Of a stretch of DNA of 64,000 nt, positions 1-11,486 are shown piece by piece (the first letter of the stretch is position 1; each line of letters begins with the position of its first letter). A program made the position numbers and the translations under genes. The notes below the pieces were generated by a model. That model saw only the letters and a list, made by a program, of their open reading frames with translations. It was not told the origin of the DNA and made no database searches. The stretch is from NCBI GenBank assembly GCA_018340375.1, contig JAFFJZ010000039.1, positions 620,001 to 684,000 of the forward strand, read 5' to 3'. Origin of the DNA: Gonatopus flavifemur. Taxonomy: Eukaryota > Arthropoda > Insecta > Hymenoptera > Dryinidae.

Positions 1-60
1 GTAAACAGCCTTGGCAGAAATTATTCTAGTCTTCCTCTAAGTCTTGTAAGGAACGAATAA
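1..60. repeat. Partial MITE-like repeat at window edge
   Basis: The segment around GGCAGAAATTATTCTAGT resembles the end of the palindromic element at 57541-57659 (AGCAGAAATCACTCTAGT) and a piece at 41886-41935. Both share the order: CAGAAAT, CTCTAGT-like, then AAGT-CTTG. Only one end is visible, so this is a weak family assignment. Confidence 0.3.
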
Positions 61-858
61 CGCAACGGCACCAATTTCCGACCATTTTGTATTGTAAGGA
101 AAATTGATTGCACGCACTCATATTCAATGAATAAGGGTAAGTAGATGAACATCTAGTGTGCATATTGCAATTGAATTTGATTCATGCATGTAAGTATTCA
201 AATAATTGTTTCAAAAAGTATCAGGTGGTCGGGAAGTACGAATGGTGGTCACAGAACCGGTACCTTTGCGTTACTTAGAGTAATTCACATCTTTCCTCTC
301 AGTGTGTAGTCTGCTTTTTGAGATCCTGGAATTACTGGAGCTTCAACCCTCAGCCTACAAATTTCAAATTGACTTATTTTTTCGCACACAAAATGTAACA
401 TGAATTGCATTTCCTCACTTATTATCAAAGTGGGACTGATCCATCAGTTCATACTCAAGTTAGTCTATTCAAAGATGGTGACGTCGAAACTCATACTCTT
501 TTCAAATTCCACATGTTCCGAATACTCACTGGTTTACGTTAACCCTGTTTGTTGTGGGAGTTTAATTCGCTAGCTGTGTTAATACCAACTTTTCCATGTA
601 CTGATGATGTTATTGGGATATATTCCTTATTTTATATCGATCATAACTTTGCGTGGAAAATTCGTAAGTCAATAACTTATTTTGAAGATTAAAAGTGATA
701 CTATATGATGTTATTGAAAAAGGGACCTCACCTGGAATTACCTGGAAATCACCCCCCGTTAGTCAAAAGCACTCATGACTCTATACTCCATCCTTTTCAA
801 ACCTGTGTAATCCTCGATTCACTCATTTTATTATCACCAAAGACTTCAGTCAACGATC
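61..858. other. Unassigned AT-rich DNA
   Basis: No convincing coding region, repeat end or RNA gene is visible here; reading frames are short and low in complexity. Confidence 0.5.
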
Positions 859-1195
859 CCTAGCATGTATGTACCATGAGGCCCACCCAGCCCAGCATAC
901 GCCCCATCCTGCCAATATCCCGTACAGCATTCCTCTGTGGGGGCGACGGAGAAGAACGGTGGATCATCCACGTGAGCAACGTGAAGGTGACGTAGCACGC
1001 TGCGACGTGGATGAACGGTGGAGGAAACGGAGAAAAAACGTGAATTCGTGGCCACCTTGAGAAGTATCGACACTGCATGCGCGGATTAATCCACGTTGTC
1101 TCTCCGTCACCTCCACGTTGCAGCTACGGGGATGAAATTTTCGAATCCACGTGATTGCCGCATTGCTGCAACGTGAAGGAGAGGCTTTAATCCAC
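859..1195. repeat. GC-rich repeat: CATGTATGTA MITE end plus CCACGT-dense block
   Basis: It starts with CCTAGCATGTATGTA and a GGCCCA-rich stretch like the MITE in RTE copy 1 (2684-2797). It then runs into a block of about 230 bp carrying eight CCACGT or ACGTG half-sites in both orientations, between about 968 and 1175. Its GC content is well above the surroundings. Small frames on both strands follow base composition and are not convincing genes. Confidence 0.4.
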
Positions 1196-1680
1196 TTGGT
1201 TCTTATGCGAGATGAAAATATTCTTTACAGAAATTCGTACTCATCTGTGACCTGTGTAGTAGGATTGGAAGTGACGTTGATACTCATTTTGAATGAAGAA
1301 AACCATAAAAAAATGAAACAAGTAAGTGTGGGACTATATTACTGTATTAAATAATATATATACAAATTTCAAATGAAATACATCGAATATGAAAGGAGAA
1401 ACAGTTTTACCGGTATATATAAGAAATTTCCACACAAGTTTGAACTCTGCACGGAAAGAACTCTGGAGCTACCGTAGTATGTGAGCCCGTCGCACTATAG
1501 TAGCTTGGCTGCCCACATACGAGCGTAGTGCCGCTGTGTACCAAAGTTGATTCGACAGTCAGCCAATGTGGTATGACGAAGCGCCGAACTGAATTTGCTC
1601 CCGTGTAATACCACGATGGTGGATCAACCTCATTTTCCACTGTTTGAACTTCAAGAATTTAGGAAAAATGTTTCAAACAA
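1196..1680. other. Unassigned DNA
   Basis: Nothing recognisable on either strand. The 77-codon minus-strand frame at 1407-1640 has no domain or motif that I recognise. Confidence 0.45.
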
Positions 1681-1689
1681 AACTTCCTC

Positions 1690-2188
1690 ATTTTTTCGCA
1701 TAGAATCATGGTATGCGATAAGAAGTAGAAGTTTCCATTTAAAAAATTGAAGTTCCCCTCAGTGTGACTGACCACAGCGCCATCTACTATGGAACTGATA
1801 TCGCCATTGTGTCGTCCCCTCTCTTAACAACAACATTCGAATGAGATATTTCGGCTCTTGGATGCATTCCACAAGATATCCGCATATTGTTTCATAGACT
1901 TTATTTTTCATCGATTGTGGCGCCATCTTCAGAAATTCAGAAAAACGTGTCCAGCAACAGTTACTCACTTTTTTGCTTAGAATCAAGATATGCAATAAAA
2001 AGTGAAGGTTCCCGTTTGAAAAAATGATGTTGACCCCATTTTAATCGATCATAACGCCATCTATGATGAAACTGATATCGTAGTTTCATGGCCCCCTCTT
2101 TGTATAAAAACTTTGGTATGAAGGACTTTTGGTTTAAGATGCATGTTTTTGAGATATTTGCATTTAAAGGTTAAACTGGGACACCCTG
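1690..2188. mobile_element. Non-autonomous Tc1/mariner-type remnant with CAGGGTGTCC end
   Basis: The right end at 2176-2188 reads GGGACACCCTG followed by TATATATA. This is the terminus used by the elements at 31809-34130 and 34139. Internally, two diverged units of about 270 bp (near 1700-1840 and 1970-2110) both contain an ATGCGATAAnAAGT-like start, a GCGCCATCTA-type block and ACTGATATCG. The left terminus is not visible. It abuts the 3' tail of RTE copy 1. Confidence 0.5.
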
Positions 2189-2294
2189 TATATATATCAT
2201 CATCACCATGAAGTAATCAGTCTTATGACTGGTTTGATGAAATCCTCCAATCCTGTCTATTATCCGCTAGACGCTCAATTTCTACATATCTATG

Positions 2295-3674
2295 TCAACC
2301 CTTATCTTGTATGATTTGCTTCGTATAACTTAATCTAGGTCTACCTTTGCGAGTTTCACCATTCATTTTCCCTTCCAATATTGTTTCCAATGAACTATCA
2401 TACCTCAATGTGTGTCCTATCAGATTACTTCTTCTTTTCACGACATGTTTCAAAAGACTTCTTCTTTCATTTACCTCCTCAAGTACTTCTCCATTTTTCA
2501 CTTCCTCTATCCACTTCATTCTAAGCACCCTTCTATAACACCACATTTCAAAAGCTTCAAGTCTTCGTTGGTCCGTTTTTCCAATTGTTCAAGTTTCGCA
2601 ACCATATAATGCTGTGCTCCAAACGTAACTCTTCAAGAATTTTTTCCTTACTGCTAAGCTCATATCCTTTGAGCATAGTAACTCCCTGGCATGTATGTAA
2701 CATAGGGCTCACCTCGGCCCAGCATGGGGCTCATCCTGCCAATATGGGCCCAAAACTGGGCCAGAGTGGGCCAGAGCTCATACACGCTTGGGCTCTTCCG
2801 TTTGGTGAAAAGCCTGTTTTCCTTGTGCTATTCTTGCTCTAATATCTCTTCCGCTCTCACTATTTTCTGTAATTATGCTTCCTAGATATTTAAACTCTTC
2901 CACTTGTTGAATTGTCTCTGCATCTATTTTGATTTTTGTTTTTCTTGATGTTCCCGTTGTTGTGCAAATCATCAATTTTGTTTTGTCCTCATTTATATTC
3001 AAACAATAGTTTTCTAGTAATATTGTTTTCATATTCTTGAGAATATTTTCCAACTCAGCACCACTCGTAGCTTATATAGCCATGTCATCGGCAAATCTCA
3101 ACATGCTTACATTTTCTACCTGGACCTGTAATTTCAATTGCACTTGCTCCTTCACTTCGTTCATCGCTGCTTCTATATATAAATTGGAAATCAATGGTGA
3201 GCATCCTTGTCTCACCCCTCTTCTAATTTGTGCGGCTCCTTTTCGACCCTCTATTTCTATTACTGTGGTCTGATCCTTATATAATCCATATTTTATTCTC
3301 CTATCCTTGGAATCAATTCCTACCTTCTCCAAAATCGCGCACGTTTTCTCCCAATCAACATTATCCAATTTTTTTCGTATATTTACAAAACCTATATACA
3401 CAGACCTTTTTAACTCTAGTCTTCTCTACGACTGTTCTGAGTGCTAAAATTGCTCCTCGTGTTCTTCCCCTATTCTTCCTCACACCGAACTGATCTTCCA
3501 CTCTATATTTTATTTTCTATCTTCCTGCATATAATTTTTGTCAGTATTTTCGAAGCATGTGAAGTTGAACTAATCGTTCTGCAGTTCTCGCATACGTCTG
3601 CTGCTTGCTTTTTCGGAATGGCAACAATTTTATTCTTTTGGAAATCTTTCAGTACTCCCCTATTTTCGTGTATA
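2295..3674 (-). pseudogene. Reverse transcriptase pseudogene, RTE copy 1
   Basis: Decayed C-terminal part of an endonuclease-reverse transcriptase that would copy its own RNA at a nicked target. Fragments in order along the minus strand: IYENRG and FQKNK-like residues next to the mariner (3620-3674), NVDW-CAILEKVGI (about 3300-3360), RRGVRQGCSPLISNLYIEAAMNEV (3160-3240), MLRFADDMA including the metal-binding aspartates (about 3072-3100), NINEDKTKLM (about 2980-3000), and MWCYRRVLRMKW to GRPRLSYTK (2300-2546). The frame shifts between these blocks and a short repeat is inserted, so it cannot make a protein. The aligned parts match copies 2 and 3 closely. Confidence 0.8.
2684..2797. mobile_element. 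Short MITE inside RTE copy 1 (CATGTATGTA family)
   Basis: RTE copies 2 and 3 run without interruption across this site: copy 2 has AACT followed by GTTTCTTTTGGTG. Here about 110 bp of GGGCCCA-rich sequence lies between AACT and GTTTGGTG. Its ends (GGCATGTATGTAA and CATACACGCTTGG) are inverted relatives, and the same ends bound 52438-52543. Confidence 0.65.
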
Positions 3675-4335
3675 CTACTGTGGGCAAAAAATTGTAAGAC
3701 TTTTCAATTTAAACTCCGCGCGAAAACCCATTCGTCGGAATATTTTTTTTCTAGGTTGGTATGACTTCCAGTGACATCTGTACCAAATGTCACATCAGAA
3801 TAATCATTAGTGTTTGGTATACGCTCGTCTTTCTGAAGTACAAAGAGTGCATTCGGCGATTTTTACAATGAGTGACATTATTCAACAAAGAAGTTCCATT
3901 ACATTTTGTGTGCGGAATCAAATTTCTGGTGCCAAAACGTTCAGAATGTTGCAAAAGACCTTCGGTGATAATTGTTTGTCGTAAGCAAGTGTTTTTGATT
4001 GGTACAAATTATTCCAAGAGGGTCGAGAACGCGTTGACGACGAACCACATCCAGGACGGCCATCAACATCAACTGATGATCAACACGTCAATAAAATCAA
4101 GGAATCGTCGCTTGAAAATCGACGATCAACAGTCAGAGACCTTACTGACATCGTTGGAATATCGGAAGCATCAGTGAAAACCATTTTGAGAGATCATTTG
4201 GACCTAAAAAAGGAAACGCACGATTGGTTCCAAAATCACTAAATTTTTTCGAAAAACAGCGTTGCGTTGACGTCCGTGAACTAATGCTTCCCGACTACCA
4301 GGATGTCATGGAACGTATTATCCCCATTGAACCAT
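3675..4335 (+). mobile_element. Mariner (irritans-type) 5' fragment, family M1, copy a
   Basis: The left terminus CTACTGTGGGCAAAAAA is preceded by TA and matches the terminus of the complete relative at 25452-26762. The 5' leader and the first ~150 codons of transposase follow. Similarity fades near 4335, and no right terminus is seen. Confidence 0.8.
3868..4335 (+). pseudogene. Mariner transposase N-terminal pseudogene
   Basis: The ATG at 3868 matches the start of the related gene at 26567 (MSD-I-QRS-I-F--RN-IS). The reading continues through the paired helix-turn-helix DNA-binding region ([22 protein letters not shown] in a shifted frame; GISEASVKTILRDHLG near 4160-4200), then LNFFEKQRCVDV and LPDYQDVMERI. 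At least two frameshifts break it, and the whole catalytic D,D34D half is missing. It faces the RTE fragment on its left. Confidence 0.75.
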
Positions 4336-4939
4336 GCATGGAGATCCGAAAAACTCCAGAACTTGTCAATTACATCGACATCGATACGATTGGTCACAGG
4401 TGTACATAATCTGAGGTTACAGCGTGGATAATGAAACGTTATCCACGCTATGGCGTCAGATTTGCGTGAAATTCAGTCAAATTTCATTCGTGAAAAAAGT
4501 CCAAATTTAATCCAGAGAGGTGATACAATATTGTCCAGTCTACAACAATATCGTCAAAAAATATGGGTTGTCAATATTTGACCACATGTGGCTCATAATA
4601 CTAGTCTCTTTCAAATGAAACGTCGGTTTGCAATAGTTCGTTCCGGGTTTGATTGTATACAATCTGTTTTCCATAAATTCCAAAACTTGAATTGATCGTG
4701 AGAAAATTTCATCAAAACATTATTCATTCTGACATCGTTCAACACCCTGTTGTAAATCGAAATTAAAGAATGCGGAAATCGAGACGAATGAAACATGAGA
4801 AAGTTCCAATCAACTTCTCAAATCGCACTCAGAGGACTGTTTGGTTACACGTCTACGCCGTCCTATACGCTTCACTTCTACCTGGGATTCAACAAACCAC
4901 GCACGGGAAAAAATGACTTCACTGTAATAGAAAGAAATA
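4336..4939. other. Unassigned DNA
   Basis: No gene seen. It includes a small inverted repeat around 4418-4446 (AGCGTGGATAA with TTATCCACGCT). Confidence 0.45.
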
Positions 4940-5947
4940 GGTATTCTTGTCGTATGCGGTCTACCGGAGACTGGTGGTCCACCGGAGTAGACCGCATACT
5001 GCCCCACATAGGGTTGCAGTATGCGATCTACTGCGGTAGACCGCAAGGTGCCTACTATATGCTTCTTGTATGAGGTCTACCCTAAATAGAGTGCATACGA
5101 CAACGGTGCCGGTTGCAGTATGGAGTCTACCTGGGCAGACCGCAAGGTGCTTCCGTGACGACTGTTGTATGGGGTCTACCGTGAGAAAGCGGCGAAGCAT
5201 AGGAAAAGAAGCAGGCAAGTAGTACAGAAAACAAACTGCAGGAAGTGAAATGAAAACTACTGGACACGTATTCCAAACACGACTGCTATAATTCACAACC
5301 AAACTGATACCTGACTCTCACTTCATTCAAAAGAGACTAACGGTTTGCGATGAAAATTCTTCACACGCACACGTACGCACATACACGTAGTTGTCGAAAA
5401 TTCATTGAATACACGCGCGTACGTTTCCTACATATTTACTGTTTCATTCATAACGTCGTGGGATTCCAGGTACTTCTTGTACCAACACTTTGATGTACAA
5501 CGTGCTGCCATTCAGGTCGTAGATAACGTTATTCTCTCTCTTTTTCTCTTTCATTTGTTTTCATTTCTGTGGAACATTTTCTTTTCACTATTCCTCTCAT
5601 TCTCCTGCTCCACTCAAATTTCAGCAAGTTTCAGTGCTCCCACATAAGTACCAGACTGTTATTCCTCTGCATTTTTACCTGCACTCGAACTGCTTTTCAT
5701 TACGCATGCTGCAGTTTATCGAGATCGTTTCCCACCCACCGGGGTAGACCGCATAATACAATCCTTACCCTTATCGTATGCACTCTGCTCAGGGTAGACC
5801 CCATACAAGGAGCATATAGTAAGCAGCTTGCGGTCTACCGGGGTAGACCGCATACAGCAACCGTATGCACTGCAGCATGCGGTCTACCCCGGTAGACCGC
5901 ATACGACAATCCAAGGACCTACGTAGACCGCATACGACAAGAATACC
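4940..5947. mobile_element. 1-kb element with GCGGTCTACC palindromic iterons and 8-bp target duplication
   Basis: Terminal inverted repeats start GGTATTCTTGTCGTATGCGG at 4940 and end CGACAAGAATACC at 5947. Both sides are flanked by the same 8 bp, AAGAAATA (4932-4939 and 5948-5955). Each end (4950-5180 and 5735-5935) carries many GCGGTCTACC and GGTAGACCGC half-sites, often paired as palindromes; I count roughly 14 in total. The middle (5190-5730) has no transposase. An 8-bp duplication with GG-initial ends fits Merlin-like elements, but hAT or P cannot be excluded. Confidence 0.8.
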
Positions 5948-5955
5948 AAGAAATA

Positions 5956-7715
5956 TATGGCTGCTGGAATATAGCCAGACTCACAATAAATTCATTCGCA
6001 ACTGCAAAAAGGAATAATTATAATGCATTAACCGTTTAGCTGTCATTCACGACAAATTCAAAGAACGTATTTATCACTGTTCGTAATGCGGTTTATTAAT
6101 CACGAACATACAGCATAATTTTGAGTGGCTCCTATTATTATATGACTCACACAGCTTCCTTACTTGGGAACTACACCTAAACGAGGACACCCAATGTTTG
6201 AATGTTTCTTCTGTTGCTACCACTTCACGCCAGTAATACACGAAGATTGTATCGCGAAATGTTCAGTTCTCATATGTCAATATCTCAGCTCTACATGGAT
6301 GGAATGTCTTTGAAGACATTACAATCGAAAGTTTATTTTCATGTTGCTTGATCAAACTTATTATTAAACTTTGAATATATTCAATAAATTTCGAGGTATT
6401 CGTAAATTGAAGTTCCTTCGAGGTTAGGTATTTCGTTGGTCGTTATGTAAAAACCGAGACATCACGAATCATGGGAAAATATGTTACGGAAGTTCGGATC
6501 GTTTATAGAAACGAAACGAAAATTAAAAGTCACAAAATTTGATAAATCACCGTGGTTTATCTTCTCGATTTGACTCCTTGAAACTGGAAATATCGTTCAA
6601 AGATTCACTACAAGATTTTTTGATCTCTAACAGCTGAATATTGTGTTATTCGATTATTAATTCATCGTTCCAATAAACGACCCCAACTTCAGCAAAATGG
6701 AAAAATATAATCTAGAAATAAACCTCATTCACCAATATTTCGGAATTCATTGAATCCATTCGAAATATGTGGAACCCTGCGAGCAGTATAGGAATAAGCT
6801 TTCGATTAGGAGTACAGAAGCTTTTGGCTCGAATCATGACATTCCAAATCGAGGTTATCCTGAGCATCTAAGAATAGGAGTTTATTTTGAAATTCAGTTC
6901 ATGATTATGTTGACTTTCCAATCATGATATGATATTAACGTTTTGATATTGAAAAATATCATTTCAAAATATCCGAAGTCAAGCCGACTGATAGCGTTTT
7001 GATACAATGGAAGAAAGCTGCAAACAGAATGTTCATATTCCAGTGGAAATTCATGATCACCTCCCACATAGCGATAGAGGTTAGGCAGTTCCAAAAGTAT
7101 TATAAAAAACATCTTCAAGATGTCTTATGCAACATGGGAAGAACAAGATTTGAGAATGATTCGTTTTTTAGAAAGAATTTTTCTCGAATCGTTCTTTTCA
7201 TATTGCATGAAATATCTTAAATGTCTCTTCTAGAATACTTTTGAAAATGAATAACCCCTACTGCCATGTGAGCTCACTTGGAAACACCAGTGAAAAATTC
7301 TATCTGTTACAGCTGAAGTAGTTAGCTACTTGCAGCTAATTGTGTTTAGGTGTCGCACCCATACAATCCAGTCGCTCTTTTGAAGTGAAAATATAGACGT
7401 CATCGCTAAATATTTCAGTGGTTAAAAGTGTATTTCATCAGCGATAAAGTTTATTCCCTACAGCTAAACTTCTATCTCAACAAAATCCAGTGATATCATT
7501 TAGCTGGGACACCAAGAAATCTTCGTAATGAACCTATACATTTTTTTCCGTGCGAAAGAATCAAACTGTTAGGAAAATTAGTACAAAACTTCACAACACG
7601 GATACGAAGTTTCCCACGTATCAGTATTACGAAATTTTGTATCATGTGGCCATATCTTGTTGTACGCGATAGTAAATAACAAGAAATTTACTCCGAATAA
7701 GTAGTTGCCTATCCT
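5956..7715. other. Long AT-rich stretch without recognised genes
   Basis: About 1.8 kb with no recognised domain, repeat terminus or RNA gene. Frames are short and overlap on both strands (for example around 6890-7220). Confidence 0.5.
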
Positions 7716-7719
7716 TTAA

Positions 7720-9338
7720 CCCTCCGTTACTCGCGCTATGAGCGCGACGCCGGCTTTTCATTTCAAATCCTTGTGCATATTCAACCATCGAAAATAGGTT
7801 AACGATGATCTAGGAATTCTTAGTTGATAGTCTCCAGTACACAACAGTAAGGGTTTCAATCATATTTATTACATTCAAGTACGAGAAATTTTAATTTTAA
7901 TGTTGAGGTAATTAGAAAAAGCGGGGCGCCGCTCACAGTGCGTGCAGATACGGTAGTGTTTTTCCTATGCGACGTTGCCATACTTCGTATTCAATCGATC
8001 GGCTGTCAGAAAAATCATGGCGAGCAGATGAAGGAAGTTATGTGTTCCATATACAAGGTTTTATAGTTATATAAAACTATTATTGTTATAGTTGAATTTT
8101 AATGAGTCTCGTAATTTTCATTATGGAAGTTTGTGATATTATGATTATCAACATGTGATAATATGGAGCTTTTCATTCAAGAACCTTTGAATATCAAGTT
8201 TTAAATATCTTTAAATGATGAAAAATATTCTTTCGCAAATCGGAAAAGGAAAAGCAAAATTCCGAAATTTTTTTCAAGAATAATAAAATCTCTCTCAAAC
8301 GTACGTAGATTTGTATGGGTTTCTGTTTTCAATAATTATAAAAAATTATAACAAGTTTGAATGTACTATTATCAAAAGACTGCGACGAATTTGTGATATT
8401 GTGGTATTATAATTATATTGTGATATCATAGTTATTGAGATAGAATAATTTAAAACTTACGCCAAAGATATGGGCTGATTAAGTTTGAAAAAACTTCACA
8501 TAGTGCAAAATATTTTTTTTCTGAAAATCGAATGACCAATATTGAGAATAAAACTTGCAATTTTTTTTTTAAGATAAAATTTCTTCTAATCCAGTGAACA
8601 TTTTTTTGTTTCAAATTAAAAAATATGTATTAGTATATTCATTACTGAAACCTCTGTAAAACCTGTACTGGAAAACTTCTTACATAATTTCTTTTAATAA
8701 AAACGTATGTGCATGAATATTTCATGTTGGGTAAAATCATCATCATATCCATTTCAATCAAATAAAATTTATTCATTTTCAATTCTCATCAGAATATTAA
8801 TAACACAGCCAGCACAAATGCTCAATTTGAATTCATAGGAACTTCTCTAAGACCTCTAGAAGATTCCCCGTTATGCGATTGATAATGAATTCAATGAAAT
8901 TAAAAATGAAAACGTACTGAATGCCTGAAGAATTCATTATGAAGTGTTGTTATGAGTTTTTTTTCAACATGAGGTCATTCATTAGGAGTTCATTTTGAAT
9001 TCAAAATATTCATGATGAATAACGGAAGCTCTACGAAGACTTGTGCGGTATGGGAATCCATTGAACGACTTATGATATACATGTTTATGAACAATTTAGA
9101 TATTTTGTACATGTTAAATTGCTGAATATTAAAATTTGTGATCATTATATTCATTTAATGGGTTTTCCAAATTCATTCATCTAGATATAATGGGTACAGT
9201 GATAAATGAAGATTCTACATTTGAAAATGGCGCCATAATTTGCAATACGTTCGGCAACGCTGCAAAAAAATTAACATTGCGGCGGATCGCCGCGGCGCGA
9301 GTAACGATGTCCGGCAGAGGCACGCGAGTAACGGAGGG
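7720..9338. mobile_element. piggyBac-type non-autonomous element with TTAA duplication
   Basis: TTAA (7716-7719) is followed by CCCTCCGTTACTCGCG. The far end is CGCGAGTAACGGAGGG followed by TTAA (9339-9342). A perfect 16-bp inverted repeat starting CCC and a TTAA duplication are the hallmarks of piggyBac transposition. A second CGCGAGTAACG lies just inside the right end (about 9297). The interior is very AT-rich and has no transposase, so it would need to be moved in trans. Confidence 0.85.
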
Positions 9339-9557
9339 TTAAGCTTTCATTATAATGTATACATATATGTAGATGGTGCATTTCTTGGGGAGGCGTCTCT
9401 TCATGGTCCGTGCTACACCATAAAAGAGGCGTCCCTCACCACCATAAGATTCATTGGTGCCTATTGTCCGGTAGCGTTCAGCCGCTCCGAAATACAATAA
9501 AACCGCTTTTAAGAAAACAGACAGACGAGTCGTGTTTTTTTTATAACTCACAAACCC

Positions 9558-9803
9558 ATGCCTCATCGCTGCGGGAAAAGAAAGCGGAGAAAACTAGAGG
9601 AGCAACGAAAGAAGAACAGAAAACAAGGAGAGCACGTAGGAGCTGAAGATAACGGCAACGACGTAGTGGTTGCCCTTTTCAGGGCAATCATGTACGAAGA
9701 ACCGGTGGCGTGGGATCAGCTCCTGGACATTCCGATCCCAGTATCACCTATCCAAGACCCCGAGGGTGGTGCTGTGTCTCTGGTAGCGCAATCCGCTCCA
9801 TGA
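9558..9803 (+). CDS. Small ORF, unrecognised (81 codons)
   Basis: The ATG at 9558 opens 81 codons with balanced composition and higher GC than the flanks. The N-terminus is strongly basic (KRKRRKLEEQRKKNRKQ, residues 7-23), followed by an acidic and neutral C-terminal half ending PVSPIQDPEGG. I recognise no domain. It could be an exon, a leftover of a retroelement (AATAAAA lies 60 bp upstream at about 9496), or chance. Codons for ALFRA span a GCCCTTTTCAGGGC hairpin (9672-9685). Confidence 0.3.
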   Translation: MPHRCGKRKRRKLEEQRKKNRKQGEHVGAEDNGNDVVVALFRAIMYEEPVAWDQLLDIPIPVSPIQDPEGGAVSLVAQSAP

Positions 9804-10106
9804 GAAAAAACGTTCGTCGTCGTTGTCTTCCTGATTCTCTCTCTTTCTAGGAGAGAGATTTCGTCCCTCCATCGCTAAAACACGTCAATCTGTTTATATC
9901 ATTGTTATAAAATTTAGAACCAGTTTTGATACAAAATTCCATATCACAGCTTGTTACGAAATTTGATATCATTTGTGATCCAAGATTTGTATTATTTTCA
10001 ACAGTGACCAGACAAAAGTTGGTAATTTTATTGATCGGTTGAATTTTCGTCATCAATAGATTTTTCATCTTAATCATTCAGAAATGGGCGGAACGATACC
10101 TAGATG
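9804..10106. other. Unassigned DNA
   Basis: Nothing recognised; AT-rich with short frames only. Confidence 0.4.
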
Positions 10107-10380
10107 CCCACTGAGCATTTCCGTCAGAACCTCGTATCAATATTGTAGCAATATTGATGCGATCTTGGAAGTACCTGTTTTTCAATTTACAAATGCAATA
10201 TTACAAAAGTAACTCACAGAAATATCGTTGGAATATCACTTGACAATAAAACATCGCTGTAATTGACTTGCAATTGAATTCTGTAATATTACTGTTGTAA
10301 TTCTCATGACGGGTACTTTCAAGATCGCATCAATATCGCTGCAATATTAATGCGAGGTTCCAACAGAAATGCTCAGTGGG
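10107..10380. mobile_element. 274-bp MITE with CCCACTGAGCATTTC ends
   Basis: The inverted ends CCCACTGAGCATTTC (10107) and GAAATGCTCAGTGGG (10380) continue inward into AACCTCG and CAATATTG blocks that also pair. There is no coding capacity. The flanks (GATG and TGTA) do not show a clear duplication. Confidence 0.75.
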
Positions 10381-11090
10381 TGTACTATTGGTTGATTGTT
10401 CCACATGGACTCATCAATTATGTTCTCGGTTTTCAAAGAATTTACTGATTAACAGAATCCGTTCATCTCAATTTGACCTTATTGAAGAGCAATTCCCGCC
10501 GCCAACGGACCACGATTCGATCGGATCAATTTTGAGTTTATTTCAGATACACTTACATTTAATCAACATTCAATGAACCTGCACATGTTCATAGTCTCAT
10601 TTTAGGTCCGACCAACGTTCGTTGCACGTTTCCGTTCCGTTGGGGATTCTTTAATCGGGTAATCGATTAAAATCCAGGATTATTGTTCTATCCATGAAGA
10701 AATACTGTATTATCACCTTCGGACATACCTGGGACATACGTGCAACTTTCTTAGAACTACCTGAGGCATTATTTGCACGTTCCTTATGTTGTAATCAAGC
10801 ACGTCTTATGAACGTTCAAAAAACATCCTGATGCTGTCCGAGAAGTGTTCTTAAAAAGATACTCTCGAAAGATATATCTTATGAACATTCAAAACCCCCC
10901 TCCCCCCTGCCAGACAGCATCATGTTCCCTTCAAGACTGTTTTCAATAAGCCCGGACGGTCTCAGAACGTTTTCGAAACCTCCGAGTGCTGTTAGGGCCC
11001 GGTGTTGTACGGGAAGTGCTCTCAAAAGGGTACTCTCAAGAGGCAAGTGCTCTCAAAAGGATGCTTTCAAGGTAATCACACATCTCCGGT
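10381..11090. other. Unassigned DNA with short CTCTCAAAAGG repeats
   Basis: No gene recognised. Around 10848-11065, variants of AGTGCTCTCAAAAGG and TACTCTCAAGA recur four or five times, a local degenerate repeat. Confidence 0.4.
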
Positions 11091-11194
11091 GAAAGGAAAC
11101 GATAGGGAACGATGAAAAGAGTCAAATACCGCACAGAAAATGATTTAGAGTTGTTTCGATCATTTACCAGTTTCTATCAGTTCTTATCTGCCTC

Positions 11195-11350
11195 TAAACG
11201 GCGGATGGGGGCCAAATCGACGAAAAACCGAATCAACGGAACCGTTATTTGGAAAGAATAAGACAGCATACATTATACATCTCTTCCTTTTCAACCATTG
11301 GTTTCGTTGATTTGTCCTTTCGTTGATTCGGCCCTCATCCTAAGCGGCTT
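11195..11350. repeat. Imperfect palindrome (GGCGGATG-GGGCC)
   Basis: GGCGGATGGGGGCC and GAATCAACGGAACC on the left pair with GGTTTCGTTGATT and GGCCCTCATCCTAAGCGGC on the right. Weaker pairing continues outward (roughly 11095-11385). It looks like a decayed palindromic MITE. Confidence 0.5.
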
Positions 11351-11486
11351 TCAACTCTTCTAATCATTTTCTTTCGTTTCTTTTTCCCGCAGTAGGTAAC
11401 TCAATCTCATCGCGTTTTTCTGTTGAATCATCCGCAATTCAGTTCAAACAAAGATCTGAAATTTTCAGGGGAATTTCAACTATCTT

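Larger units (their letters stand above)
2195..3674 (-). mobile_element. RTE-like non-LTR retrotransposon, copy 1 (3' half)
   Basis: This minus-strand copy ends 3' in a short ATG/ATC repeat tail (2195-2212), as the other two copies do. It encodes reverse transcriptase segments (RRGVRQGCSPL, the FADD box near 3075) and the C-terminal region with MWCYRR and GRPRLSYTKQI. Such EN-RT proteins with microsatellite tails are typical of the RTE clade. The reading frame is broken several times. A MITE interrupts it at 2684-2797. It stops abruptly at the TA next to the mariner terminus at 3675, so the N-terminal RT and the endonuclease are missing. Confidence 0.85.

Noticed and set aside
3230..3764. Plus-strand frames of 87 and 107 codons
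   Set aside because: Antisense to the RTE reverse transcriptase, plus the mariner terminus.
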